64,000 nt of DNA from Hysterangium stoloniferum (GCA_015178975.1 WHVD01000030.1:310001-374000), one strand, 5' to 3'; shown: positions 36,105 to 46,437, numbered from the stretch's first letter. Program-made: numbers and translations. The notes: generated from the letters alone by a model not told the origin.

Positions 36105-36277
36105 GATGAATTAGCTAAGTTCAAGAGTTCTGACAAAGAGTTCAAGATGCTGCAAGTGTAGGTGCTTGCAGTTAGTATATCAGACTAAGGCTATTTTTGT
36201 CCTTAGGATGATTAGATAAGCTTTGAGCTGGTGCTGTTGATAGTAGTAAAAGTAAAGTTTATTCAAGATTTAGGCCT

Positions 36278-36380
36278 CCTTTTATACATGTAGAGAGTTT
36301 TGCTTAATAATATCTAAACAACTAATTAGGAAATTATTAGAAGCTTCTAAAGGTTTCTATAATTCTGCTATGATGTCATA
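36278..36380 (-). promoter_or_regulatory. LTR promoter: TATA box with heat-shock-element-like repeats
   Basis: Read on the minus strand: a TATAAAAGG box (36286-36278), and upstream of it alternating GAA/TTC units around AGAAGCTTCTAAAGGTTTC (36339-36357) plus a TATGATGTCATA palindrome (36369-36380). The spacing and order match the LTR at 54.1-54.3 kb. Function inferred. Confidence 0.5.
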
Positions 36381-37791
36381 GCTATCACCCGACTTGAAGA
36401 TCCGAACTGAAGATCTGAACCATTTGAGTCAGAAGATATGTCCGGGAAGCAAAATAGCTTCCAGGGCCGAATTTGGATGAAACTGGCCACTCGGCTGTGG
36501 AAACGGCATGTGTCGACTTGCAATCGAGTTGATTATTATGTAATATCACTTGATAGAGCCGAAAAAATGTGCATATATGCAGTGATTATGAGAAAAGGGG
36601 CCAAATCACTAAAAACAGATAAAGTGGCTTATTAATCTTAACTTTGGACCGCTCTAGGCTTCGATTATGTAATGTGACATCATTCGAAGCTTTTGAGTAT
36701 GCGAAGTTAAAAGGAAATAGCCATATTCTTGGAATAATAAATAAAATAAAATAAATGGAAATAAATTGAAATAAATTCGGGAAAATTAAAGGTAAAATTG
36801 TGAAAATCAACTGGATACATCACAGCTATTCAACATTTGGGTCGCTACAAGGTGGTATCTGTTGGGTAAAAAAGGTCTGAGTTTCTATTTGGTGCCAAGT
36901 GTGCCCATAAGTATATGTACACAAAGCTTCAAACTAAAGAATAAATGGTATGCTCAAAAGGCATAACAAATAAAAGAAAGGAAATAAAAGGTAGATAATA
37001 AAGTAATATAATGTATCTAATATTCAATGGTCCGATCCTGATATACACATACCCTTCACAATGGAGGATCAAACTACAAAGCATTGCATTACGATGTGGG
37101 GATGGAGTTGCACTACCTCCAAGACCTCTTTCCCAATGTGGGCCCCAGGAACGAACCTACCAGATGGGGCCCATTGATTTCTCATCTGACTTGGAGGATG
37201 ACTGACCATGCTACCCAGCCTATGACGACAAGTACCTCAGCACTGACTGCCATGAATTTTTACTTCCTGACCATGTTCACTTCTTCACGAGTGACCCTAA
37301 CCCAGCAAAGAAAATTACTGACTTCTGTCAGGGTTTGGAGGGGGTATCGTCCAGCCAACCCTGCAATGCTGACCAGCTCCACCCACCTCTCTCCACCTCT
37401 GTCTGCTTCTTCTGCACCCCCACTGCAGCACTTCACACCCTTTTCAGAGCTGCCTGGAACTGTTGAGCCATCCACCACTGACCCACCTCCTCTCCCCCCT
37501 ATACCATTACCTCTCCCCTCTGCAGGACCTTCCCTCATACCACTGTCCTCACCCACACCCAAGCCCCCTCTCACACCATGGCCAAATCCACCCTCCTGCA
37601 CATCACCTGACCCCCTTGTCACTACCCACTCTACCCTGACACCATTGTTCTCTATGGTGTCGGACACATCCCCCATTCTCCTGCCAGTTCAGAGTCCACC
37701 ACCCACCTCTCCTTACTCACCTTGCATTTCCCTGGGGAGCCCCATTCATCAACCCAATCTTACATTGATGGATGTTGATCACCCAATCCAG

Positions 37792-37906
37792 GAAGTCCTC
37801 GAGGAGCCTCCTCTAGCCATGGAGGTCTTCGAGGAACCCCCCCCCACCCATGGAGGTCTTCAAGGAACCTTCCCCAGCCATGGAAGTCTTCAAGGACCCT
37901 CCCCCC
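37792..37906 (+). repeat. 30-bp tandem coding repeat, about 3.8 units
   Basis: Units beginning GARGTCYTCRAGGA recur every 30 bp and encode EVFEEPPPAM-type decapeptides. One unit has 31 bp owing to a run of nine C, which shifts the reading frame for the units after it. Confidence 0.85.
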
Positions 37907-38198
37907 TTGAGTGAAAAGGCAAGGGGAAGTGGAAGGCTGATGTCCAGGACGACCCCATTCTGGGCAACCCCATTTGTAGCCCTCCACTGCAACCGCCTTC
38001 TCCCCCTCACTCTCGGGACATGGCCGACTTGGCTCATTTCTCACAGGCAGGTTGGATGTGCATGTCAATTAACTACCCTTCCAACATTTTTACTGTGGGG
38101 TGCACACTAACACGACTGGGGCAAACCTTGCGGCAACTCCTTCTTAAGGGATATATCCAAGGGTATAGCAGGTCTCTCACGCTGTCGGACTGCATGAG

Positions 38199-38615
38199 TG
38201 TGAGGAGTATGCTTTTACCACAGTTTCATTATGGTAAAACACTCCTTTTATTTTATTTATATTTTACACATTTTATTTATATTTTTCTATCCTTTATATT
38301 CTTCGAATATTGCACCATTTATTAGTTCAAAGCTTTGTGTATACTTGTAGGTGCACTCGGCACCAAATAGAACTGAGACACACTTTTACCCAAGCACCAC
38401 CACTCGTAAGACATAAACTAGGTCTACTACGAGCGGTGATCAGGGTAACGTGTCAGCTACTACATAAGTAGCAGTATCTGAACTATCTAACACTTCAGGC
38501 CTTGAACTGTAACAGTCAAGGCCTCCACTCGAATCATCCTTCTTGAATCATCCTTCCTCCCATTCTACTCATTTCTTTGTATATAGAACAGTCAGAACTT
38601 ATACCACTCTTCACA
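38199..38615 (+). mobile_element. solo LTR, 417 bp, with 5-bp target duplication
   Basis: Starts TGTGAGGAGTATGC and ends CCACTCTTCACA; flanked by ATGAG at 38194-38198 and 38616-38620. The content (GGTGCACTCGGCACCA, TTTTACCCAAGCACCACC, GTCAGCTACTACATAAGTAG) relates it to family B but it is about 220 bp shorter, so it is a deleted variant or a sub-family. Excision of the LTR and one ATGAG joins the coding-like sequence SLTLSDCMS to MLYLCFND in frame. Confidence 0.85.
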
Positions 38616-39184
38616 ATGAGTATGCTTTATTTATGTTTCAACGACCCTAAGGAACAGCTGTGTTTAGTGGAGGACATCAAATGGGTTGAACTCTCCATGT
38701 TTCAGTCTCTGCTAGTGGACTCTGCTTGTGTCCTTCCTGAGCATGCACTGATCCATTTGGCTGTGGACCTAGTCAACCTGTTGGAGCATCTGCTATCAGA
38801 TTCTGACAGCCTGGGAGGCCTTCCCTCTGGTGGGGACACAAGCCATGCACCACCTTCCACTCCTACCCTGCCTTCATTCACTGTACTCCCAGCTCCCTCT
38901 CATCACCCACATTACAGCCACCTCTGCTGATCATGTTCACACCATCATTTGAATGTGCCAAAGGTCCTACAGTCATTGAGTCTCCTCCATTCAGAGGCTG
39001 GACGGGTTGATGTCAGCCAGCGATGTGTTGAAGTGGGAGGACATTGTCACTTCTTTTCGTGCCAAGCATCTCACCTGGGGAAACACTATCCTGCACCTCA
39101 GAGGTTCTTCACAGGATGCATGGGGAGGAGTTCCAAGCATCCTTCAACACCTTCTCTGACATAGCTCTTCGACCTGGGGGGCAC

Positions 39185-39823
39185 TGTGAGAGGTACTGCA
39201 AAATATACGCTGAAATATAGTCTGGATGAGCCTACACTATATTTTGATTATTATTTCTATTTCTCTCTCTATTTTACTATACACATATATTTAATTCGAT
39301 GACCTATGCATTCAGTACATAGACTCTTGTGGGCACATACATGCCAGACCTATGTATTTTAGCACCTATAGTTAGAACTCAGACACTTTTTACCCTGTAA
39401 CCATGACTTGCCCAGACACCCATTTAGTGTCCTGCAAGTTGTGATTGGGGTATTGTCTCAACTGTCACAGAGGGGCTTAAACTATCAGCACAATCACTGT
39501 TTCAAACTATACTAGTCAAAACTCAAACCATTATCTCAATCCGCACAGACTATATCCATGCTACTCTGTTTATTCGACTCTCTTGTTATTTCTTTGAACA
39601 CTTGAGCAATCATTCAGAATCGTACTTCAAGGTCAATTCTCTTTCATTCATCTTAGCTTTCTATTCTACTTAAGATAGCTAATCCTTTCAACCATATTGA
39701 ACTAGGTAGTCAATACACATTTGGTCTGTATTGAACTTAGATAGTCAATACATTGTCGTGTTGTATCTAAATGGTCCATATTCTTTGTATATAGAACAGT
39801 TAGAACTTCCACCACTCATCACA
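39185..39823 (+). mobile_element. family A LTR (3' LTR of the preceding internal region)
   Basis: 639 bp from TGTGAGAGGTACTG to CCACTCATCACA. It is preceded by a G-rich polypurine tract (CCTGGGGGGCAC), which marks it as a 3' LTR. The next sequence shows no matching target duplication; instead a minus-strand gag of the same superfamily abuts it, so two elements meet head to head here. Confidence 0.8.
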
Positions 39824-41126
39824 GTCTGGGTTCAGTGATCCTCGACCAGCAACCTGACCAGCTATACCCTCAGTGAATGTGGTAGAGAAGGAGGGTCGAC
39901 TCTTGCTTGCAACCGATCAATTCCTAACTGTGGGCTGTTCATCACTGAAGTTGGGGCTATCCAAAGTTCTTTTGAACATGACACAAGAGTGATGAATCCC
40001 CTGGTGGGGCATAGGGCTGGGTTCCATCGTGATTCATCTCTCAATTTTGATTGTATTCAAAGGCTGATGCAGCTGAGGCTGATGGAAAGGAGCACAGACT
40101 TCAATCCTTTTTTCCTGAAGGCAATCTATCACTTCTGTCCTCATATCCGATGGGAAATCCTCCAAAATGACAGGACAATTGAGTGAATGGAGGAAACCCA
40201 TTTAGGTTGTGAACGAATGAATTAGTCGTGGAGATAGGTGAATCGGACACTTGAATCGAATTATTATAAGGGTGAAGCACCTCCAAAACCATTTTATCGA
40301 GTCTTCTCTGATTTCACTTCAACTGGCCCTTTAGAGTAAAGTACAGTATATGAATGATACATTTGGTGTGACTCTGTTAAGAGATTCCTCCAACATTTGA
40401 ATGTACATATGTATACTGGTAGTCAACCTTGGGCACAATGTGATCCCCACTGAGTAGGATGTGAAGGATTTGCAGTGCATCATTGTGTGTACTAAGCACT
40501 TTGAGGAATAAAGAGAACACTTCCCGCTTAAAAATCATTCTTCCCCCTTCCATAATGGATGTAACATCACTCGACCATTTGGGAATTGAGCGGGTCAGAT
40601 CCTCGAGGGTTCCTGGCTGTGTGAATAAGTCCTGTGCCGATAAGATGGCCTGATAGTGACCTAACCAGACTGCTACCATCACCGGTAAAGAAGGGTAATC
40701 CGTTTCATACTCCTCCACAAAAGGAGTAAGCTGATCAGCAGAAATTCAATTGGCATAGTACATGCCCCACTTCACATTGATAGGCTCGGCATAAACCATA
40801 TGACCCCCAAGAAACTGCTTAAGGATAACCTGCCTTGGTGGGAACACAAGAACAGGCTCAGGTGCTCAGGTAGGCTCAACATTAGCTCCAGGGGTGCTCA
40901 ACTGCCCAGTTGATGAACATTCCTCAGGTGGATTGGGAAGAGTACTCATTGATGGTCCAGCCCCTACTCTGGGGGAATCCTCAGGAGGGGCTGATCTTTG
41001 AAAAGTCAATGAAGACTTCCTCATGGTGATGTTATGCAGTGGTTCCAGACTAGCAGGTCTTTGATGAGGTGTTGAACTACTTGGGATTGTTGAAGATTTC
41101 GGTGTTTGGTTCTTACCCATGGTCAT
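39824..41126 (-). pseudogene. family A Gag, multiply interrupted
   Basis: Minus-strand gag of the element whose 5' LTR is 41203-41840. Starts MTMGKNQTPKSSTIPSSSTP at 41126, stops after GANVEPT, continues as PEPVLVFPPRQVILKQFLGG and MVYAEPINVKWGMYY, then EYETDYPSLPVMVAVWLGHY (ATG at 40718), THNDALQILHILLSG and VPKVDYQYTYVHSN; a last block with VLEVLHPYNNSIQVSDSP lies near 40101-40292. The order matches the gag at 30.6-32.6 kb. It is truncated at 39824 against the plus-strand LTR. Several TGA/TAA stops and frameshifts; no product expected. Confidence 0.75.
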
Positions 41127-41202
41127 TTACATGCTTAGAAATTAATAGTCGAACAGTAACATTTTCTTTGTAGGGAAAGAGCAGCTCAGCCCAGATCACC
41201 AC

Positions 41203-41840
41203 TGTGAAGAGTGGTGGAAGTTCTAACCATTCTATATATGAAGAATATCGACCGTTTAGGTACAACACAACAATGTATTGACTATCTAAGTCTAATACTG
41301 GCCAAACACGTATTGACTATTTAGTTCAATACAGTTAAGAGGATTAGCTATCCTAAATAGAATAGATAGCTAAGATGAATGAAAGAGAATTGACTTTGAA
41401 GTTTGATTATGAGTGACTACTCGAGTGTTTAAGGAAATAATGAGAGAGTCGAATAAACAGAGTAGTGTGGATATAGTCCACATGGATCGAGATAATGGAT
41501 CGAGTTTCAACTAGTGTAGTTCAAAACTATGACTGCACTGGTAGTTAAGGCCCATCTGTGATGGTTGAGACGATGCCCCAATCACAACTTGCAGGACACT
41601 AAGTGGGTGTCTGGGAAAGTCATGGTTATGGGGTAAAAGGTGTCTGAGTTCTAACTATTGGCACTAGAATACATAAGTCGGGCGCATATGCACCCACAAG
41701 AGTCAATGTACTGAAGGCATAGGTCATCGAACTAAATATATGTGTATAATAAAATAGAGAGAAAATAGAAATAATAATGGAAATATAGTGTGGGCTCGTC
41801 CAGACTATACTTTGGGGTATATTTCACAGTACCTCCCACA
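41203..41840 (-). mobile_element. family A 5' LTR with primer-binding site
   Basis: 638 bp; on the plus strand TGTGAAGAGTGGTGG to ACCTCCCACA. AGCCCAGATCACCA lies beside the low end, that is TGGTGATCTGGGCT on the minus strand one base from the LTR, the primer-binding site. Nearly collinear with the copies at 57790-58421 and 61866-62499. Confidence 0.85.
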
Positions 41841-43110
41841 CACGACGATGTATTGACTATCTAAGTCTAATACAGATCAAAGTGTGTATTGACTGTCTAG
41901 TTCAATATGGTTGAAAGGATTAGCTATCTTAAGTAGAATAGATAACTAAGACAATTGAAAGAGAATTGACTTTGAAGTACGATTCTGAGCGACTGCTCTC
42001 ATGATTAAGGAAATAATAAGAGAGTTAAATGAAATAGAGTAGTGCAGATGTAGTCCATGTGGATTGAAATAATGGTTTGAGTTTCAACTAGTATAGTTTG
42101 AAATGGTGATTGTATAGGTCTTGTTAGGATATGTACAGGGCAGGTCTCTGGAGAAACCTGCAGGATATCTGGTAGGACTTGGCTTCAGCTTATAGGCTGT
42201 GCCCTCACTAGATTGTGTTGTCCAATTTCTGACAGGCAGATGGGAATCCTGGGGAGTCTGGGTGGGGGTTGTGGGTCATAGGGTCATAGGTCGGAAGTCG
42301 TGGATCGTGAGTTGAGATTGGTGAGAGAGATAGATGTGCCAGAGCCCGTGGGCTCTGACTAGTGTGAGCAGTGTGATTCAAGTAGGGTTTAGAGTGGAAA
42401 ATGTATTAGATTACTGGGGGGAATCTAAGCCGATGTTCTGACTGGATTGTATGTACAACATCTGCCAGTTTAAATAGACCATGGAGTGAATGTCATACCG
42501 AATCCAGTAATAATGAAACGAAATGAGCAAAACATAAAACGGGAATAGTAAACACCAAATTAGTGTTAGGAATGGGATGGAACGGAGTGGAGTCCAAATA
42601 GTGACAAATCATAAACCATAATGGGAAACAGAGTGGGAGCAGAGTCCGAATCGTGACAGGTCATTTGACTAAAACGGGAATGGGGCTCTGTTAGAGGGAA
42701 GACAGGTTTACTGAGTGGGGTCCGGTGACTGACACATGGGACGAGGTTGGACATAGAGATAGATGGAGTCCAGTGGGTTTTCCGGTGACTGAAACACAAT
42801 GTAATGAAGTCAAACGTAGACGAGTCTGACGTACAGAGTCCGGTGGGAATTCCAGTAAACTGACAATGGGTGCGTGGGTGCGTATAGGGCACGGGTGCAT
42901 ATAAGTTAGTACCCGGAGTCCAGGCGGGAATTCCAGTTGTAACAGGTCTGGTGCATATGCACCCACAAGAGTCTATGTACTGAATGCATAGGTCATCAAA
43001 CTAAATATATGCATATAATAAGATAGAGAGTAAAATAGAAATAATAGTGGAAATATAGTGTGGGCTTGTTTGGACTATATTTTGGAGTGTATTTTACATT
43101 ACCTCTCACA
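41841..43110 (-). mobile_element. second family A LTR copy, 5'-truncated and split by another LTR
   Basis: Starts inside the family A LTR (the GATGTATTGACTATCTAAG block, about 60 bp from its low end) and runs to ACCTCTCACA at 43110. At 42117-42121 it is broken by the 823-bp solo LTR and resumes at 42950 with the TGCATATGCACCCACAAGAG block. It directly abuts the complete copy at 41203-41840. Confidence 0.8.
42122..42944 (-). mobile_element. solo LTR, 823 bp, TGTTA...TAACA termini
   Basis: Perfect 5-bp target duplication GGTCT (42117-42121 and 42945-42949) and inverted termini TGTTA/TAACA. The interior has the GGCTTCAGCTTAT block followed by GGCTGTGCCCTCAC that recurs in other LTRs here, and a simple repeat-like central region rich in GGGTCAT and TCCGGTG. 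No internal domain, hence a solo LTR. Confidence 0.88.
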
Positions 43111-43871
43111 GTGTGTCACTGCAGCAAGCAGTTTATTGCCACCTCTAGTTGAGCTTCTGACACCAATCAGGATTCTCACCTCTAGTTGAGCTTCTGGTAT
43201 TAATCCCATAACCTTGTCACCTCTAGTTGAGCTTCTGACAAGCAATCTTGTTCCCCTTACCACCTCTTAATTGAGTAGCTGGCTTTCCTTTATTACTTAT
43301 CCACCTCTCATTGAGTTGTTGGTTATCATTGTTGAGATTAGGAATACATTTCTAATTTCTACCTGGTTTTGGGCATAAATAAATACTGAGAACATTCTAG
43401 CAGAATCTTTGAGACTACATTAAGATCCTGATAAGTTAGTATCACAGTAGACCCTGTAGGTTAGTGTAAATAAAGCATATATTAGCCAAATAGTGTTTTA
43501 TTCTCTATCTAATCTTTTGACCTGTTTATAAATATTCTTACTGTTTGATAAATAGTATAAAATATATATAAATTAGCTAGAATTGAAGTTAAATCTGGCT
43601 TCGGAATCAGTGAATTGTTATTCATGTTGTTTTCACAGAAAAAGAACAGCTTGCCAAAGCAGCTCTAAAACCTTCTTTGTGAAGTAGGGTGCATACATAT
43701 ATTCAAGTAAACTCTTGACTTCAGGGGTTCTAAGTCTATTTAGGCTGCCACTGATTAATATCAAATACTTAAATTATTTTACCTTGCAGTGAATTGAGTA
43801 TTTGCACATTTTGATAGGGCATTGGACTCCTTTTTCAGAAGATAGTGTTAAAATAAGGCTAATACATCACA
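43111..43871 (+). mobile_element. family E LTR, 3' part
   Basis: Inverted copy of 53094-53990. Shared blocks: CACTGCAGCAAGCAGTTTAT, a string of CACCTCTAGTTGAG units, TATAAATATTCTTACTGTTTG in reverse order to the minus copy, and GGACTCCTTTTTCAG near the end, closing with TAATACATCACA. The 5' part, present in the copy at 54 kb, is missing; the left edge abuts the family A LTR. Confidence 0.75.
43142..43330 (+). repeat. minisatellite in LTR, about 40-45 bp unit, five copies
   Basis: The block CACCTCTAGTTGAGCTTCTG (or a variant ending in GAGTAGCTGG) recurs five times. The reverse-complement array, RAGCTCAACWAGAGGTG, occurs in the minus-strand copy at about 53705-53990 with six units and different spacers. 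Confidence 0.8.
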
Positions 43872-44326
43872 AGAAGCTAGTGTGAGTAATAAATGCTAAA
43901 TGATGCTTTTATGGTGCTCTTCAAACAGCCCTTCAAATGATAGCACTGCACACTAGCTGGGCATTAGTTTTAATCTCTAACAAAGTGTGAACCCACATAA
44001 AGCATATCCTCAAAGACTCATACTGCCAGTTTCTTATTTCATTAGCAAACCAGCAAACTATATCTCTTCCAATAGTGGGGATGTTGTGACATTTAAAAAA
44101 TTAATATGATCCAATATAACTCAACCCGATTCGGGTACCTGTCATGCAAACTCACCGTGCACTTCAATCAGAGTTTACACAGACATACCTTGTCCGGGAG
44201 GCCGGGGGTGATTTAAAAAATAAATTTCAAAGAAGTGTTAAACCGCAACTGAGCCACCTTCCATTAGTCATGTAACCTTTATTATGTTCCTAGGAGCCGT
44301 TTAATCAAGTCCAATCCCGATCTTTA
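43872..44326. other. spacer, nothing recognised
   Basis: AT-rich sequence between the family E LTR and the first poly(A) insertion, without an open frame or repeat I can name. Confidence 0.4.
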
Positions 44327-44339
44327 GGCATTGTACGTG

Positions 44340-44559
44340 TTAGGGCTCACCGCCCTAGCGAAGTTCATCGACGTCTCAACGCCTTTGGCAAGTCGTAGCC
44401 CCTTTGGTTTTCATCTCTCCCTCTTGTCCTTTTCCCCCTCCTTACAATTGACCCTCATATCCACACCTACTCGCCCCGGCATCTACATACAAATTCTCTA
44501 CCGGCCCCTGTTCCCTATCTTAGTTATGCGATGTGGTATATAAATGTATTAAAAAAAAA
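44340..44559 (+). mobile_element. poly(A) non-LTR insertion, 220 bp
   Basis: Ends GCGATGTGGTATATAAATG, TATT, then nine A. Flanked by GGCATTGTACGTG (44327-44339) and GGCATTGCACATG (44560-44572), a 13-bp target duplication with two transition differences. The tail matches that of the insertion at 27959-28502, so both belong to one SINE/LINE family. Confidence 0.8.
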
Positions 44560-44579
44560 GGCATTGCACATGACGAGGC

Positions 44580-45000
44580 TTTTTTTTTTTTTTTTTTTTT
44601 GATATATTTGTATCCCGCTTCAAGTAACAAGGACTAACTGCGGCCAGGGGCATGGTGTCCCCACTAAACTATGCTACGGAATTACGAAGTGCCGAGTGAG
44701 CTACGTGGGTATGAGGGATTTTGGTGGGAGGGAAGCAGTCTGGGTTTTCGGTGAGGTGGGAAGTGGGGGTTGCAGGCATGCGAAGGGGATATAAGTACAC
44801 GAAGGAAATACAAATAGCTAGAAGGAGGCTTTTCTGTGTCCAGGAGATAGGAGGCGTAGGTCGAGCGGGAGGTCCGTGGCAAGGTAGGGCCTCTATGGTG
44901 GGTCGTGAGTCTGTGTGGTATCAGGCGTGCCAGGTTGGGTCGAAATGGGGTTCTGAGGTCTGTTAGGCTGTTTCGCAAAGGCAGCAGTTTGGCAAATGAA
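44580..45000 (-). mobile_element. poly(A) non-LTR insertion, 421 bp, with 21-T tract
   Basis: Minus-strand insertion: a tract of 21 T starting at 44580, then GATATATTTGTATCCCGC, the reverse complement of a LINE/SINE-like tail. Target duplication CACATGACGAGGC (44567-44579) and CACGTGACGAGGC (45001-45013), one mismatch. It inserted into the right-hand target duplication of the previous element, 82 bases upstream of the kinase-like gene start. Likely 5'-truncated; no RT frame seen. Confidence 0.85.
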
Positions 45001-45081
45001 CACGTGACGAGGCAGTGTCACGCACCAACAACTCATGTTTTGTTGTTTGCATACGCAACAATCTCGTCTACTGTACACGTC

Positions 45082-46437
45082 ATGTCCGCCTTACAACAGT
45101 TTCTTAACGAAATGGAGGAATACAAGAAGACTTGGGACGTGAATGACGTGGAACAAAGACTACCTTTCGAGTACTTTTGGGTTAAGCTACAGCCATGGCT
45201 CGCATCCTGTGGCTACAAGTTACGGCCAAGATATCATCCCTCTTGGACTCCCTCTTGGAGAGGCACCAAGAAAACGTATTATTCTTGCGAGGATGGACGC
45301 AGCATTCAGGCATGTTCGTAATGCGTCAATCTGAGCCTTGCTAATTTGCTTTAGAATACTTTTGTCATGGATGCCATCCGGATGGAGACTGGGGAATTGG
45401 TCGCCATCAAAAAAATTTATCACTCCAAACTCTCTCAAGAGATCCAAATTGGGAAATTTTTTTCTAGTGACATGCTAGCGTCTGATGCCCAAAACCACTG
45501 TGTTCCCATACGAGAAATATTGGAAGTTCCAACCCACCTATACAACGGTGTCTCTCTCATAGTCATGCCCTTCCTTAGGCGTCTCGACGATCCTCCGTTC
45601 TTGACTATTGGAGAGGCTTTAGAATTTTTCAGGCAGGTCATTGAGGTATACATGCCGTTCAAGCCATGCCGTGTGCCAAAGCCGCAAGAGTGCTTACGAT
45701 ATATTCATTATCGCAGGGATTGCAATTCATGCACAAGAACAATGTTGCCCACCGGTTCGTTTCCGTCCGCCGTTAAATTATTTGTCCTGACTGACCCTTA
45801 CAGTGACTGTAATTATAATAATATTATGATGGACGCAAGGGAACTCTATCCGGAAGGATTCCACCCATTAAGGCCCCATCTCAATCCAAGTCATACCCAA
45901 ACTGCCAAACACTATACTAGAACAGAGCGACCACCGAAATATTACCTGACTGATTTTGGTCTTTCTCACGTTTATGACCCCAAGGATGGCCCACGCATGG
46001 CTGTGCCTATCCATGGAGGTGACAATAGTGTTCCAGAGTATCAAGGGGAAGGCTATTTTGAAGAGAGTGATCCTTTCCCAGTTGATATATACACCCTCGG
46101 GAATATGATCAAGACAAAATTTTTGGATGTGCGTTACTGGTCGCTTCTGAATATGCATCCCATTGATGTGTATATTGTTTAGAAAAAGTACGGATTTGAT
46201 TTTATGGTCCCTTTAATTGCAGACATGAGGCAAGATGATCCATCTAAACGACTAACCATAGATTCAGTTGCCAGTACATTCAACTCCATATATCGATCTC
46301 TCCGCATTTCGCAACTTCGAGCCAGGATCGTCTCACGGAAGGAGATACGTGGTCTTGGCTGGTTTTTCGACGTTACCCATTTTTTCAGGTCTTTACGCTT
46401 TATTTTCTTGCGGATTCCGCCTATTCCACTTGCTTAA
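45082..46437 (+). CDS. protein kinase-like protein, Agaricomycete-expanded family
   Basis: Five exons in consistent phase: 45082-45309, 45355-45645, 45717-45754, 45804-46128, 46183-46437; 378 aa. The first intron appears to be GC-AG (GCATGT donor, CTAAT branch site). An N-terminal region with RPRYHPSWTPSWRGTKK is followed by the kinase fold: TGELVAIKKI (ATP-site Lys95), HCVPIREILEVP, SLIVMPFL (hinge), GLQFMHKNNVAHRDCNYNN, i.e. HRDxxxxN with Asp187 and Asn192, built across the exon 3/4 junction, and TDFGLS (Asp236 of DFG). All catalytic residues are kept, so activity is plausible. APE is replaced by VPEYQ and a P-loop is not clear, as in this fungus-specific family. The C-terminus has a hydrophobic stretch (FRSLRFIFLRIPPIPLA). 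Substrate unknown. The start at 45082 follows directly on a poly(A) insertion that may have displaced its promoter. Confidence 0.85.

Larger units (their letters stand above)
34186..36824 (-). mobile_element. solo LTR (family D) inserted in the family B LTR, itself carrying Tc1
   Basis: Bounded by a perfect 5-bp target duplication, GCTAT at 34181-34185 and 36825-36829, with termini TGTAAGGTATCC and GGATACATCACA (imperfect inverted TG...CA). Removing it rejoins the family B LTR exactly. Without the Tc1 element it is about 1.1 kb. A TATA box and heat-shock-like motifs at 36278-36380 point to transcription on the minus strand. No internal gag or pol, so a solo LTR left by LTR-LTR recombination is the likely reading. 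Confidence 0.8.
33832..37060 (-). mobile_element. family B 5' LTR, split by a 2.64-kb nested insertion
   Basis: Two LTR parts, 33832-34185 and 36825-37060, together match the intact family B LTR at 56880-57520 in reverse complement: the low end TGTGAAGAGTCAATAGATTC, the TTGACACCTCT block before the insertion, GGTGGTRTCTGYTGGGT after it, and ACCCTTCACA at the high end. CAGCTCAGATCACCA beside 33832 is the primer-binding site. Differences from the intact copy are mainly transitions. Confidence 0.85.
37061..39184 (+). pseudogene. retroelement internal region, Pro-rich gag-like ORFs, decayed
   Basis: A continuous coding-like region upstream of the LTR at 39185. Starting near 37084 it encodes a region ending in VHFFTSDPNPAKKITDF (in a second frame), then a long Pro/Thr/Ser-rich segment (37400-37780), the MEVFEEPPPA repeats, HSRDMADLAHFSQAGW, and after the 38199-38615 LTR, LYLCFNDPKEQLCLVEDIKW and a Leu-rich stretch to about 38930. 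The last part (about 39055-39150) encodes LTWGNTILHLRGSSQDAWGG, matching the 3' end of the family B internal region at 56770-56850. It closes with a G-rich polypurine tract before the LTR. Frames change several times. No pol motif is present. Confidence 0.6.

Noticed and set aside
37260-37676. Gly-rich minus-strand frame
   Set aside because: Antisense of the Pro-rich gag-like region.
39185-41840. Reading 39185-39823 and 41203-41840 as the two LTRs of one element
   Set aside because: They are in opposite orientation, so they cannot be the paired LTRs of a single element.
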